Shown piece after piece: positions 49,963 to 58,821 of a stretch of 64,000 nucleotides of DNA. This DNA comes from Paenilisteria rustica (GTDB lineage: Bacteria > Bacillota > Bacilli > Lactobacillales > Listeriaceae), in contig NZ_JABJVM010000003.1 of assembly GCF_013820765.1 (NCBI RefSeq), positions 267,688 to 331,687 on the forward strand. Direction: 5' to 3'. Position 1 is the stretch's first letter, and each line of letters opens with the position of its first letter. The notes under the pieces are model-generated. The model was given only the letters and a program-made list of their open reading frames with translations, had not been told where the DNA came from and did no database searches. Both the position numbers and the translations under genes were made by a program.

Positions 49963-51027
49963 ATGAAGAAACAAAATGTATTAAATTTAATCAAATACCA
50001 TGTGGAAAGAAATGAGAATGCCTTTCGAAATGAAGCGATAACTATTGCTAGACATTTTGATAGCATCGGTGACTACCAATTGGCGGAGTATATCATGGGA
50101 TTGATCGCTGAATCCAATCTTTATGTCCCACAGGCAAGTGATTCTGAAAGTGAATTTTTAAAGGCGATAGAAGTAAAGATTTCAGATCCATTAAGTTTAC
50201 CTGCTGAAATAGCGGATGACGTTAAGGGCGTAATTAATGCAATCAATCACAACATGGGTATCAATAAATTTTTGTTTGAAGGACTGCCTGGTAGTGGGAA
50301 AACAGAAGCCGCAAAACACGTAGCGAGATTACTTGATCGAACGCTATACTATGTAGATTTTGATAATTTGGTGGATAGCAAGCTTGGTGAAACTAACAAA
50401 AATATTACAAAAGTATTTAGCGAAATAAACAGAATTCCCTACCCCGAAAAAACAGTTATTTTATTTGATGAAATAGATGTCATCGCGTTGGACCGGGTTA
50501 ATAATAATGATGTGCGTGAAATGGGGCGTGTAACTTCTGCTATCTTAAGAGAATTAGATAGATTAACGGATTTAAATGAAGAAATTGTCATTATCGCAAC
50601 GACTAATTTATTTCAAAATTTTGATAAGGCGCTATCTAGGCGTTTTGATGCTGTCATTAATTTTAATCGGTATAATAAAGATGATTTAATCGAAGTTGCA
50701 GAATTATATTTTTCGTCATACGTGAAGAATTTTAAGGGGATTTCAAAAAATATAAGACTATTTAAAAAGCTACTAAAAACTGCAGAACGATTACCTTATC
50801 CAGGAGAACTCAAGAATATTATCAAAACATCTTTAGCGTTCAGTGATGTGAACAATAGTTATGATTATTTGAGAAGATTATACAATCATTTAGTCGGGAA
50901 CCTTGAAAAAACGGATATTGAACAGTTGTCTGAGCAAGGCTTTACGGTAAGAGAAATAGAGATGCTAAAGGGTGAGTCAAAGAGTACCGTATCTAGAAAA
51001 TTAAATGGGGAGGACAAACAACCATGA
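49963..51027 (+). CDS. AAA+ ATPase of IetAS-like defence pair
   Basis: This 354-residue protein has a helical N-terminal region, then an AAA+ core with Walker A GLPGSGKTEAAKH (from Gly107), Walker B VILFDEIDVIA (Asp169-Glu170), a sensor-1 IVIIATTNLFQNFD and an arginine-rich ALSRRFD. The last 30 residues (DIEQLSEQGFTVREIEMLKG then ESKSTVSRKLNG) look like a helix-turn-helix. The subtilase gene overlaps its end by ATGA. This layout matches IetA of the IetAS anti-phage system reported in defence-gene surveys, in which an ATPase partners a subtilisin-like protease. ATG 49963 is chosen over an earlier reading from 49867, which would begin before the promoter. Confidence 0.75.
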   Translation: MKKQNVLNLIKYHVERNENAFRNEAITIARHFDSIGDYQLAEYIMGLIAESNLYVPQASDSESEFLKAIEVKISDPLSLPAEIADDVKGVINAINHNMGINKFLFEGLPGSGKTEAAKHVARLLDRTLYYVDFDNLVDSKLGETNKNITKVFSEINRIPYPEKTVILFDEIDVIALDRVNNNDVREMGRVTSAILRELDRLTDLNEEIVIIATTNLFQNFDKALSRRFDAVINFNRYNKDDLIEVAELYFSSYVKNFKGISKNIRLFKKLLKTAERLPYPGELKNIIKTSLAFSDVNNSYDYLRRLYNHLVGNLEKTDIEQLSEQGFTVREIEMLKGESKSTVSRKLNGEDKQP

Positions 51028-53261
51028 ATAATGTACTAGAATTGAGAGGGAAAAGGTTTGTTCAAGCATCTAGAACCGGCAGTGGGGGTGGGGCTAGTAT
51101 GAACAGTAAAGAAATAGTTACTAGCGAGAAGCTCGCTAGATTACAAGCGAAAATCGGTCAAATAAAATCATTTTGGATGCAAGAGACAAAGCCGTTCGAT
51201 GGTGTTTTAATTAGTGTGCATTATAATAAAATTGCCGCAAAAAGCAATAGGATTGGCGGATTATTTAAAGGTAAGGATTCTAATAGTGCTGTTGTAGGAG
51301 CAAAATTTAATGATAATAAGACAAAGCATATTATTACTTATTTTATTAGTATAGATGACTTGGAGAAAAGTATGGATTTACTTGATACTACTAATATAGC
51401 CTTAAATAATTTTTTTGCCGGTAGTATAAATAAGGAGATATTTGATGATAAAGAGAAACAATTTAGTCTGTTATTTAAGGATGCCTCCATATCAAAATCA
51501 GTGTTTAAGCAAGTGATAGCAGATGTTTCATATATAGATGATTTCGAGATTGAAGCAGCCCAGAAACAAACAAAGCAAAGTATTGTGACGCTATATAACA
51601 CGAATATAGATATAAAAGAAATGTTAAACAAGCTAGGTATTGATATTTTATCAAGTAGAATTTTGGATGATCAAACGGTTTATTTGGATACCAATCAATT
51701 AGAGCTTTTATTTGAAAAAGCACCGTACCTAGTTTCGATGGCAACTGTAGATATATCTGAGTTAGCGCCATCGAATTTTATACAAGACTATCAGCAGAGT
51801 ACAATACATATGCCTAATCCGAGCATCGAGCCGACTATAGGTGTTATTGATACATTATTTGATGAAAGGGTTTACTTTGGATCGTGGGTGGAGTATAAGG
51901 ACATGGTGGATGACAATATTCCTAAAAATGCAAATGATTATAAGCATGGCACAGCTGTATCCTCTATCATTGTAGATGGTCCACGGTTAAATCCTTGGCT
52001 TAATGATGGTTGTGGGCGATTCAGGGTAAGGCATTTTGGCGTAGCAACAGGATCTAAGTTTTCTTCATTCACCATTACCAAACAGATAAAAGAAATCATA
52101 GTGAATAATAGAGATATCAATGTATGGAATATTTCGTTGGGCAGTAATCAAGAGATCAATGATAATTTTATTTCAGCAGAATCAGCAATATTAGACCAAA
52201 TCCAATATGAAAATGATGTGATTTTTGTGGTTGCGGGTACTAATAAGCCTAATGAAAATATAGAAAAAATAGGCTCACCTGCGGATTCTATTAATAGCAT
52301 GGTAGTAAATGCAGTGACGAAGAATGGGCTATCAACAAAGTACGCGAGAAAAGGTATCGCACTATCATTTTTTGCAAAGCCAGATGTTAGTTACTATGGT
52401 GGAAGTATCGAGCAGTATATTAAAGTTTGTGAGCCATTAGGGGAAGCTAATGTTGCAGGAACCTCATTTGCGGCGCCGTGGATTGCTCGAAAATTATCGT
52501 ATCTTATTGATATTTTGGGTTTGAACAGAGAGGTTGCGAAGGCATTGATTATAGATGCTGCAAGAGGTTGGAACGAGAGCCCAACTCCAAATGAAATTGC
52601 TTTGTATGGACATGGGGTTGTGCCTATTAATATAACAGAAATTGTTGAAACCCAAGATGATGAAATCCAATTCTTAGTTTCAGATATAAGTGAAAAATGG
52701 AATACGTATAATTATAGTTTCCCAATTCCGCTTCATAATGATAAATATCCTTATATAGCAAGAGTAACGATGTGTTATTTTCCAATGTGTGATCGAGCGC
52801 AAGGTGTAGATTATACGAATACAGAGCTAAATATCAAGTTTGGGAGAATGAAGGATGACGGCGGCTGGAATGATATAAAAGATGATAAGCAAAATTTAGA
52901 GGAAGAGTTGGATGGTGAGAAACACTATCTCTTGGAGGGGGAAGCAAGATCGAATTTTCGAAAATGGGACAATGTGAAATATGTAGCTGAAAAGCCCAAA
53001 AATAGAATGGAACCAAAAAAGGCGTATGAAAAAAATAAAAACTGGGGCATGAGCGTTAAAACGAACAATCGATTGAATCCAGAAGATGGTGTAGGGGTTC
53101 GTTTTGGTGTAGTAGTAACGTTAAAAGAGATTAATGGCATCAATCGAATAGATGAATTTATTAGCAATTGTTATTTAAACGGCTGGCTAGTTAATAAACT
53201 GGATGTTCAACTTCGACTTGATATTAATCAAAAAGTAAATGAGGATATTGAGTTTGAATAA
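51024..53261 (+). CDS. Subtilisin-like serine protease (S8) of IetAS-like defence pair
   Basis: The 745-residue protein has about 270 N-terminal residues without a known domain, then an S8 protease domain. The triad is Asp276 in GVIDTLFDE, His308 in YKHGTAVSSII and Ser481 in VAGTSFAAPWIA. The oxyanion Asn probably lies in FVVAGTNKPN. A C-terminal beta-rich part follows. There is no signal peptide, so the protease acts in the cytoplasm, unlike typical exported subtilases. Cytoplasmic S8 proteases paired with AAA ATPases are seen in IetAS and related conflict systems, where the ATPase likely controls the protease. Co-translated by ATGA overlap, with GGGGAGG as ribosome site. Confidence 0.78.
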   Translation: MNNVLELRGKRFVQASRTGSGGGASMNSKEIVTSEKLARLQAKIGQIKSFWMQETKPFDGVLISVHYNKIAAKSNRIGGLFKGKDSNSAVVGAKFNDNKTKHIITYFISIDDLEKSMDLLDTTNIALNNFFAGSINKEIFDDKEKQFSLLFKDASISKSVFKQVIADVSYIDDFEIEAAQKQTKQSIVTLYNTNIDIKEMLNKLGIDILSSRILDDQTVYLDTNQLELLFEKAPYLVSMATVDISELAPSNFIQDYQQSTIHMPNPSIEPTIGVIDTLFDERVYFGSWVEYKDMVDDNIPKNANDYKHGTAVSSIIVDGPRLNPWLNDGCGRFRVRHFGVATGSKFSSFTITKQIKEIIVNNRDINVWNISLGSNQEINDNFISAESAILDQIQYENDVIFVVAGTNKPNENIEKIGSPADSINSMVVNAVTKNGLSTKYARKGIALSFFAKPDVSYYGGSIEQYIKVCEPLGEANVAGTSFAAPWIARKLSYLIDILGLNREVAKALIIDAARGWNESPTPNEIALYGHGVVPINITEIVETQDDEIQFLVSDISEKWNTYNYSFPIPLHNDKYPYIARVTMCYFPMCDRAQGVDYTNTELNIKFGRMKDDGGWNDIKDDKQNLEEELDGEKHYLLEGEARSNFRKWDNVKYVAEKPKNRMEPKKAYEKNKNWGMSVKTNNRLNPEDGVGVRFGVVVTLKEINGINRIDEFISNCYLNGWLVNKLDVQLRLDINQKVNEDIEFE

Positions 53262-53302
53262 ACCGATATTTATATTCTAGCAGTTAAATCATCATGAATC
53301 CG

Positions 53303-53334
53303 AAAGCGACTTGAGTAGATGGGCCGCTTTTTTT
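53303..53334 (+). terminator. Terminator after subtilase gene
   Basis: AAAGCG and CGCTTT arms followed by a T-run of seven. The stem is short (6 bp), so efficiency may be modest. Confidence 0.6.
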
Positions 53335-53377
53335 ACTGACTAAAATTGCAAAATGAACGTCATTTACAAAGAAAGGC

Positions 53378-53420
53378 TTTACAATTTTGCTGAATCCTTA
53401 TATAATTAAGGTTCTTAATT
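53378..53420 (+). promoter_or_regulatory. Promoter and palindrome of ROK-HAD-MFS unit
   Basis: TTTACA (53378-53383), 17-bp spacer, TATAAT (53401-53406). AATTAAG-GTT-CTTAATT (53404-53420) is a perfect dyad overlapping the -10 and is a probable operator for the ROK protein encoded next. Confidence 0.75.
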
Positions 53421-53455
53421 AAGTGTTCGAAATATATTGTGAGGCGATGAAATGA

Positions 53456-54448
53456 ATGGAAAATAAGCATGTCGTGAAAGCGGCGAATTTGAATAAAGTT
53501 AGAAGCGTGTTGTTTAAATACGGATCCGCGACAAAGGCGAAATTGGCTGGCGAGTCGGATATAAGCACGGTCACGGTCAATGGTCTCGTCAAAGAACTGG
53601 TGGAGGCTGGCGAGTTTATCGGTGGCGAATTGATCCATCCAAAGCTTGGTCGGCCGTCTGTGCACTATCATTTCAACTATGATTTGGAGCACTATCTCTT
53701 AATTTCGATCCAAGAAACGGCTGGGAAATTACATATTGTTGCCAAAGTTGTAAATATGCGTGGCGATATCAAACTAACGCGAAATCAGCCGATGGAAGTC
53801 GTGGAAATTGGCGCGGTGATAGAGGTTATTACGGAAATACTCGCTCAAAAACTAGCTATCACGAATATCGCAATCTCGATTCCAGGTAAACAAATCGGTT
53901 CCAAAATCGCAGTGAGCTGGCATGATACACTTGACGGCTGGGATTTAGAAGCAGAAATCGGCGATCGATTCGGCATTCCTGTCCGTATTGAAAATGACGC
54001 CAATCTAGCAACAGTAGGTTATTGCAAAGAAGCCGCGATCCCGGATCGTGATTATGTAGTTGGGATTTATTATTTGCCAATGAGCATGCCGGGCGCGAGC
54101 CTTTTTCACAATAATGGACTTTTTAGAGGGCAGGATGGTTTAGCGGGTGAAATTCGTTATTTGCCGCAGTTTATCGGGCAAGCATTACCTCGTTCGTTCG
54201 AGGAGTCGGCGCGAAATTTGCTGGATATCTTATGTATTTACAACAGCCTCTTGGCGCCGCATACGTTTGTGATTCATATGGAAGGGTTGAGTCAGCGGCA
54301 GTTGGAAAAGTTGATTTTAGAAAATGATGTTTTGCAGGAGCAGCCAAATAAGCCGAACTTTCATTGTGCGGTTTCGTTTGATAAAGATGTAATGGCGGGA
54401 TTGCAGTGGTTAGCGATGTCGCATTTAGCATTTATGAATCTGAAATAA
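53456..54448 (+). CDS. ROK-family repressor
   Basis: This 330-residue protein has a winged helix (TKAKLAGESDISTVTVNGLV, then LIHPKLGRPSVHYHF) and a ROK-like domain that is shorter than usual. The zinc Cys cluster seen in many ROK proteins is absent. Sugar-binding residues are partly preserved (RIENDANLATVGY), and the GLAGEIRYLP block replaces the usual GxGGExGH. It may therefore not bind sugar in the standard way. It is the first gene before a HAD phosphatase and an MFS transporter, which it probably regulates. ATG 53456 is used because the ATG at 53452 stops after four codons. Confidence 0.75.
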   Translation: MENKHVVKAANLNKVRSVLFKYGSATKAKLAGESDISTVTVNGLVKELVEAGEFIGGELIHPKLGRPSVHYHFNYDLEHYLLISIQETAGKLHIVAKVVNMRGDIKLTRNQPMEVVEIGAVIEVITEILAQKLAITNIAISIPGKQIGSKIAVSWHDTLDGWDLEAEIGDRFGIPVRIENDANLATVGYCKEAAIPDRDYVVGIYYLPMSMPGASLFHNNGLFRGQDGLAGEIRYLPQFIGQALPRSFEESARNLLDILCIYNSLLAPHTFVIHMEGLSQRQLEKLILENDVLQEQPNKPNFHCAVSFDKDVMAGLQWLAMSHLAFMNLK

Positions 54449-54703
54449 GAGGGACTTGCTGCATGTGCAAAAACAAGAATATCGGCGGCAATTTCAGGTG
54501 AAATGGTGGTTTTCGACAAACAGCTTGTATATGCTTGCTCTGAATCAAGAAATCAATTATTTCACGATTGTGCCGATCAGAAGAATTTTAGCGACGTGTG
54601 AAGTAGCGGGCACGGGTATATTGAATTTTTCGGATGCGGGTTGTAAATAAAGCATTATCAATAGAGATTTAATTGAGAAAATAAGAAGCATGGGGGTAGG
54701 GGC
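54449..54703. other. Gene-free stretch between ROK and HAD genes
   Basis: A 64-codon frame at 54456-54650 is open but has no ribosome site and no recognisable sequence. I see no terminator, so the unit may be transcribed through. Confidence 0.4.
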
Positions 54704-55504
54704 ATGATTAAATTAGTGATTACGGATATGGATGGGACGTTTTTGGATAGTAAGGGTGCGTATAACCGCGAGTTTTATCAGGAAATTAAGGGCTTGATGG
54801 CACAGAAAAATGTGGCGTTTGCGGCGTGTACTGGGAAGCAATGTGACCGTGTGGAGCAACTTTTTGGACCTGAGAATACGGAAGATTTGTGGATTTTGGG
54901 AGATAGCGCGGCGCGAATTAAGCATAATGGTGAATTTGTTTATGAGTCGTTGATTAAGAATAAGTTGGGGCTCGAGATGATTGCAAAATTGGAAGCGTAT
55001 CGTCTGGATTACGTTATTATTGCGTGTACGTCGGCGGGTGCGGTTGTGAAGGATACGGTGCCGGATGCGATATTTAATCGGATGAAGCATTCTTATTCGG
55101 AGTTGCGTCGGGTAGCTGATTTTGGCGAGATTGATGTTGATTTTGTGAAAATTTCTGTATATGATGAGAAAGAGGACAGTTTTCATACGCGTACGCAGCT
55201 TGCTGATTTTTTTGATAAAGCGTATATCGTTGCGTCGGAGGGTGCTTGGATTGATATTTCGGATGTTGGTGTTCATAAAGGGACAACGGTGGCGCGATTG
55301 CAGGAGATTCTTGGCGTGACCCATGATGAGACGATGGTTTTCGGCGATGGGCTGAATGATTTGGAGCTGATGGAGGCTGGGCTTTACAGTTTTGCGATGC
55401 GGAATGGTTTTCCTGAGACGAAGGCGGCGGCGAATTTTATTGCGCGGTCGAATGATGAGGATGGCGTATTGCATACGATTAAATGGATGTTGACGCTACA
55501 GTAA
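54704..55504 (+). CDS. Cof-type HAD phosphatase (YbjI-like)
   Basis: The 266-residue HAD IIB enzyme has the nucleophile motif TDMDGTFLDSKG near the N-terminus, AACTGKQCDRVEQLF, and the C-terminal metal block VFGDGLNDLELMEAG. Cof-type enzymes dephosphorylate sugar phosphates, flavin precursors or related compounds in the cytoplasm. It is followed by an MFS transporter of the YbjJ kind, which mirrors the E. coli ybjI-ybjJ pair. The substrate is unknown. Confidence 0.85.
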   Translation: MIKLVITDMDGTFLDSKGAYNREFYQEIKGLMAQKNVAFAACTGKQCDRVEQLFGPENTEDLWILGDSAARIKHNGEFVYESLIKNKLGLEMIAKLEAYRLDYVIIACTSAGAVVKDTVPDAIFNRMKHSYSELRRVADFGEIDVDFVKISVYDEKEDSFHTRTQLADFFDKAYIVASEGAWIDISDVGVHKGTTVARLQEILGVTHDETMVFGDGLNDLELMEAGLYSFAMRNGFPETKAAANFIARSNDEDGVLHTIKWMLTLQ

Positions 55505-55526
55505 ACAGATAGAAAAGGGAGTTTTT

Positions 55527-56702
55527 ATGGAGAAAAAGTGGTATTATGCGATTTTAGTTATTTTTACGACGTGTGGTTTTAGTTTTTCGAGCTGGATTTC
55601 GCGAACGCCGGAATTGCGGGACGCGCTGCACGCGACGACGGGAACGATGGGGATTATTTTACTTGGATTGTCGATGGGATCGATTCTAGGATTGGTGCTG
55701 GCCAACGTGTTTGTCCGGGCGCGTGGTGGAAGATTTGCGATTATGACGAGTGTTTTTTTCATGTTTAGCGGATTCATCGCACTCTCGATTGGTGCGCTTG
55801 TCGCAAGCCAAATCGTGGTTTTCGCGGCGCTGTTCATTTTTGGAATGGGGGCGGGAATGTGTAACGTCGCGATGAATTTAGAAGGAACCGAGATTGAATA
55901 CCGGATCAAAAAGACGATTTTGCCGGTGTTGCATGCAGCGTTTAGTATTGGAACACTTGTGGGCGCTGGAGTCGGGGCGATTTGTATCAAGTTAGGCATC
56001 TCGGTCAGCCTGCATTTGACGATTGTGGCGTGCTTATTGTTCGCGCTTCTGATGATTTCGACGCGATTTGTGCCGGCGGGAATTGGCAAGGATTCTGCGG
56101 CGGATAAGAAGGCGAACGCGGAAGAAAGCGCTGCGGACAAGCGTTTGTGGCTCAATAAACGGACGGTAGCGCTGGCGATTATGGCGTTATGTCTCGCGTT
56201 TGTTGAAGGATCGGCGAATGATTGGATTCCGCTTGCGATGGTGGATGGCTACAACGTTTCGCATAGTTTTAGTACAGTTATTTATGGTGTTTTCCTGACG
56301 GGCATGATTAGCGGGCGTTTGGTGAGTGGGCGCCTGATTGATACGTATGGCCGCGTGTTGTTGCTCCGCATCGCCGTGGCACTCGCTGCAATCGGCCTAC
56401 TTCTAGTCATCCTGAAAATTTCCGTCGCGCTCTGCGTCATCGCGATATTCCTGTGGGGACTTGGCGCTTCGCTCGGCTTCCCGATGACGATTTCGGCGGC
56501 TGGGGACGAGAGTCAGTATGCGGTGAGACGTGTAAGTTTGGTGACGCTGGCGGGTTATGGTGCGTCGCTTGCTGGGCCGCCGTTGCTTGGTTTCCTAGCG
56601 AATTATTTTGGCTTGCTGAACGCGTTTATTTTTGTACTTATCGCGATTTGTGTGGCAGGACTTTTTACGAGTAATGTTGCGAAAATACGCCAAAATGCAT
56701 AA
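55527..56702 (+). CDS. MFS transporter (YbjJ-like)
   Basis: The 391-residue membrane protein has twelve helices in two halves, with a charged central loop rich in Lys/Asp/Ala (KDSAADKKANAEESAADKR). The first half has FSSWISRTPELRDALHATTG, and the second has ISGRLVSGRLIDTYGRVLLL, an MFS signature between helices. It resembles E. coli YbjJ and is co-transcribed with the HAD phosphatase. The substrate is unknown. The terminator is directly after it. Confidence 0.8.
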   Translation: MEKKWYYAILVIFTTCGFSFSSWISRTPELRDALHATTGTMGIILLGLSMGSILGLVLANVFVRARGGRFAIMTSVFFMFSGFIALSIGALVASQIVVFAALFIFGMGAGMCNVAMNLEGTEIEYRIKKTILPVLHAAFSIGTLVGAGVGAICIKLGISVSLHLTIVACLLFALLMISTRFVPAGIGKDSAADKKANAEESAADKRLWLNKRTVALAIMALCLAFVEGSANDWIPLAMVDGYNVSHSFSTVIYGVFLTGMISGRLVSGRLIDTYGRVLLLRIAVALAAIGLLLVILKISVALCVIAIFLWGLGASLGFPMTISAAGDESQYAVRRVSLVTLAGYGASLAGPPLLGFLANYFGLLNAFIFVLIAICVAGLFTSNVAKIRQNA

Positions 56703-56704
56703 TG

Positions 56705-56743
56705 AAAAACCGTATCCAGATTTTCGTTGGATACGGTTTTTAT
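56705..56743 (+). terminator. Terminator of ROK-HAD-MFS unit
   Basis: AAAAACCGTATCCA and TGGATACGGTTTTT are perfect arms with a 10-nt loop and T-run. Confidence 0.9.
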
Positions 56744-56792
56744 TTTTTGTTACATATATTTAGTTTCTGTTTTTTTGTGAAATCAGAGGGTA

Positions 56793-56806
56793 CTTACATT
56801 TGTAAG
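56793..56806. promoter_or_regulatory. Crp/Fnr-type palindrome
   Basis: CTTACATTTGTAAG (CTTACA-nn-TGTAAG) has the spacing and form of a Crp/Fnr/PrfA box (PrfA: TTAACAnnTGTTAA). It lies about 100 bp before the first Crp/Fnr gene and may bind one of the three regulators encoded here. Confidence 0.5.
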
Positions 56807-56909
56807 ATAGTAACTGATTGTGAGGTGAAAATAGTTGCTATCTCTACACGATGACTAGGTAGTAGAGGCCAGCTCTGGAATTTTTTAAAATAGTATAGGA
56901 GGGGAAAAA

Positions 56910-57620
56910 ATGAGTAGAGTATCAAATTTTCCAAATTTTGATGAATATGTAGACACTTTGAAAGTTGTGAAAAGTCATCCAGATTTTTACGGATTTGCTC
57001 GTGAAAGGAGAATAAAGCAGGGAGAAGCAATAACGCAGAATAACATGGGAACAAATCTTTTAGCAATAGAAGAAGGAATAATTAAGTTGGGATACAGAAA
57101 AAATGAAGATAAGGTCGTGTTTCAATATTTTTTACACCCTGGTGATTTTTGTATATTACCGGAATATGTGGGAGATGTGCCAGCAGATCTTATTTATGAG
57201 CCTGTAACAGATGTTCTTGGTTGGGAAATTGATAGCTTATTTTTTCAGATGGTTTTGAGTGAGAAGGATCCACAGAATTCCATCCTAATTCAGCATTTTT
57301 TGGGTACACGCAGAAGATTTTTCCGGGCTTCTATCCGAGCAAATCTAACTGCGAAACAACGGATTTACTTCAATTTACAGTTGCTCATGGATATGGGTTT
57401 CCACGTGAATTCAAATTGTATCGAGTTGCCGGATTTTATTAACTACGTGGTACTAGCAGATATGTCCAACGTTTCCAAAAGCCTAGTAGCCTCTGTATTA
57501 CAAATTTTGAAAACCGAGGGTATATTGATATCTAGTGAAAAACCGTGGATTATTACAAATGTGAAGAAGTTTCAGGAGCTAATGGTACAAGAGGAAATAC
57601 CGATAGATGCTGTGAAGTAA
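56910..57620 (+). CDS. Crp/Fnr (PrfA-superfamily) regulator 1
   Basis: This 236-residue protein has an N-terminal cyclic-nucleotide-binding-like beta-roll (KQGEAITQNNMGTNLLAIEE, then FQYFLHPGDFCILPEYVGD), a long central helix, and a C-terminal winged helix (MSNVSKSLVASVLQILKTEG). cAMP-contacting residues are not evident, as in PrfA-type members that use other effectors. It could be an Fnr/PrfA-like regulator of surface or stress genes. RBS AGGAGGGG. It has a Crp-type box upstream. Confidence 0.82.
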   Translation: MSRVSNFPNFDEYVDTLKVVKSHPDFYGFARERRIKQGEAITQNNMGTNLLAIEEGIIKLGYRKNEDKVVFQYFLHPGDFCILPEYVGDVPADLIYEPVTDVLGWEIDSLFFQMVLSEKDPQNSILIQHFLGTRRRFFRASIRANLTAKQRIYFNLQLLMDMGFHVNSNCIELPDFINYVVLADMSNVSKSLVASVLQILKTEGILISSEKPWIITNVKKFQELMVQEEIPIDAVK

Positions 57621-57986
57621 GGGCAGAGGCTAATTTTATAGTGAGTGATTAGTCAAGAGAAGAAGGAATATATGGAATGCACATCTTTGCCAAGAGAGGG
57701 GTTAGATGTGCATTTTTGGTATATTTCAACCGAAAACATGCATCTAAAGGAATATTTAGCGAATAATTGCATGATCCATAAATGTCACCAAGCATTCACA
57801 ATTATGGATAAACGCATACCAAGAGTAGTACATGTGGAGTTTTAAAGTCCATAACTTAGTATAGCTAGAACGGTAATATTCTAACTGTAGACTAAAGGGG
57901 GAAAAGCAGGAATTTATAAAAAGGACTATACTGTGTAAGTAAACAAATTGAGACAACATAAAACGAAATTAAAAAGGAGTGTATCA
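57621..57986. other. Stretch between Crp/Fnr genes with an unsupported ORF
   Basis: A 66-codon frame at 57645-57845 is open but has no ribosome site, and its sequence (HFWYISTENMHLKEYLANN) matches no family I know. The rest is AT-rich control region. TATACT at 57928 could be the -10 of the next gene. Confidence 0.4.
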
Positions 57987-58661
57987 ATGATGAACAGTGC
58001 TACTATTTTAAATGAAAATCTGCAACAGAAGGAACATATTAATAATGAATTCAAACAATATTTAATAGCAGACGACGCATATAGCATTCCTTATGAAACA
58101 AATTATATAGAAGATAATCAAGTTATCCTAGCAGAAAATACGAGGTTAACGGATGTATATATCATTGTTTCTGGTGTTGCTATGGTGATGCAAGATAATA
58201 TCATTATTCAGTTTTTAGGACAGAATGAATGCCTTGGAGTAGAAAATATCATTGTTAGCGGTGAAATAAGGATGAGTATTGTAGCGCTAACCAAAATGAA
58301 ATTATATAAAATGACATTACAAGATGTGCATACTAAAATACAAAAAAGAACACAGGGCCTTCGTTTAGTGGCAGATATTATAGCAAGTCGTACAGATTCA
58401 TTGACACGGCATCTTGTTAGATCAGATGTGGTTCGCAATAAAGTGCTAGATGTAGTGCTAGAACTAAGCTTTTTGTATGGTGAAGAAAGAAACGATTGCA
58501 TATATACAGAAAAATATTTTTCTAAAAAAATGATTGCTAATTATTTGAATGTAAGTTATACAGCAGTTACCAACGCGTTTAAGTTACTTGTAGTTGAAGG
58601 CATCATCCACGACGAACCGCATGGCATGATTGTGTATCTTGATCAGCTTTCCTCCATATAA
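57987..58661 (+). CDS. Crp/Fnr (PrfA-superfamily) regulator 2
   Basis: This 224-residue protein has a beta-roll (QVILAENTRLTDVYIIVSGV, AMVMQDNIIIQFLGQNECLG), a dimer helix, and a C-terminal HTH (FSKKMIANYLNVSYTAVTNA followed by FKLLVVEGIIHDEP). It has the same length and layout as regulator 3, so the two are likely duplicates. The ATG at 57987 has AAGGAG 7 bp upstream. The earlier reading from 57948 lacks a ribosome site. Confidence 0.82.
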   Translation: MMNSATILNENLQQKEHINNEFKQYLIADDAYSIPYETNYIEDNQVILAENTRLTDVYIIVSGVAMVMQDNIIIQFLGQNECLGVENIIVSGEIRMSIVALTKMKLYKMTLQDVHTKIQKRTQGLRLVADIIASRTDSLTRHLVRSDVVRNKVLDVVLELSFLYGEERNDCIYTEKYFSKKMIANYLNVSYTAVTNAFKLLVVEGIIHDEPHGMIVYLDQLSSI

Positions 58662-58706
58662 TGATAGACGACATGAAATTGGTTTATAAATCTAAAAAGC
58701 TTGCGT

Positions 58707-58748
58707 TCACAAAAAATATGAAATAAAGTAACTTTTGTGACGTATACT
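58707..58748 (+). promoter_or_regulatory. Inverted repeat and -10 upstream of regulator 3
   Basis: TCACAAAA (58707-58714) and TTTTGTGA (58733-58740) are perfect 8-bp arms 18 bp apart, followed by TATACT (58743-58748). The TGTGA/TCACA half-sites are Crp/Fnr-like, so it may be an auto- or cross-regulated promoter. Confidence 0.5.
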
Positions 58749-58821
58749 TTCCTTCCGATGAAAAAAAAACATGGTAAGATTAGTATATCGAAAAGGCAAT
58801 AAAGAAAGGAGCTATCAGGAC

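Noticed and set aside
54456..54650. 64-codon ORF between the ROK and HAD genes
   Set aside because: No ribosome site, no recognisable sequence, amino-acid use unlike the flanking genes.
57645..57845. 66-codon ORF between Crp/Fnr genes
   Set aside because: No ribosome site. Rich in His, Cys and Met in an unusual way. Probably chance.
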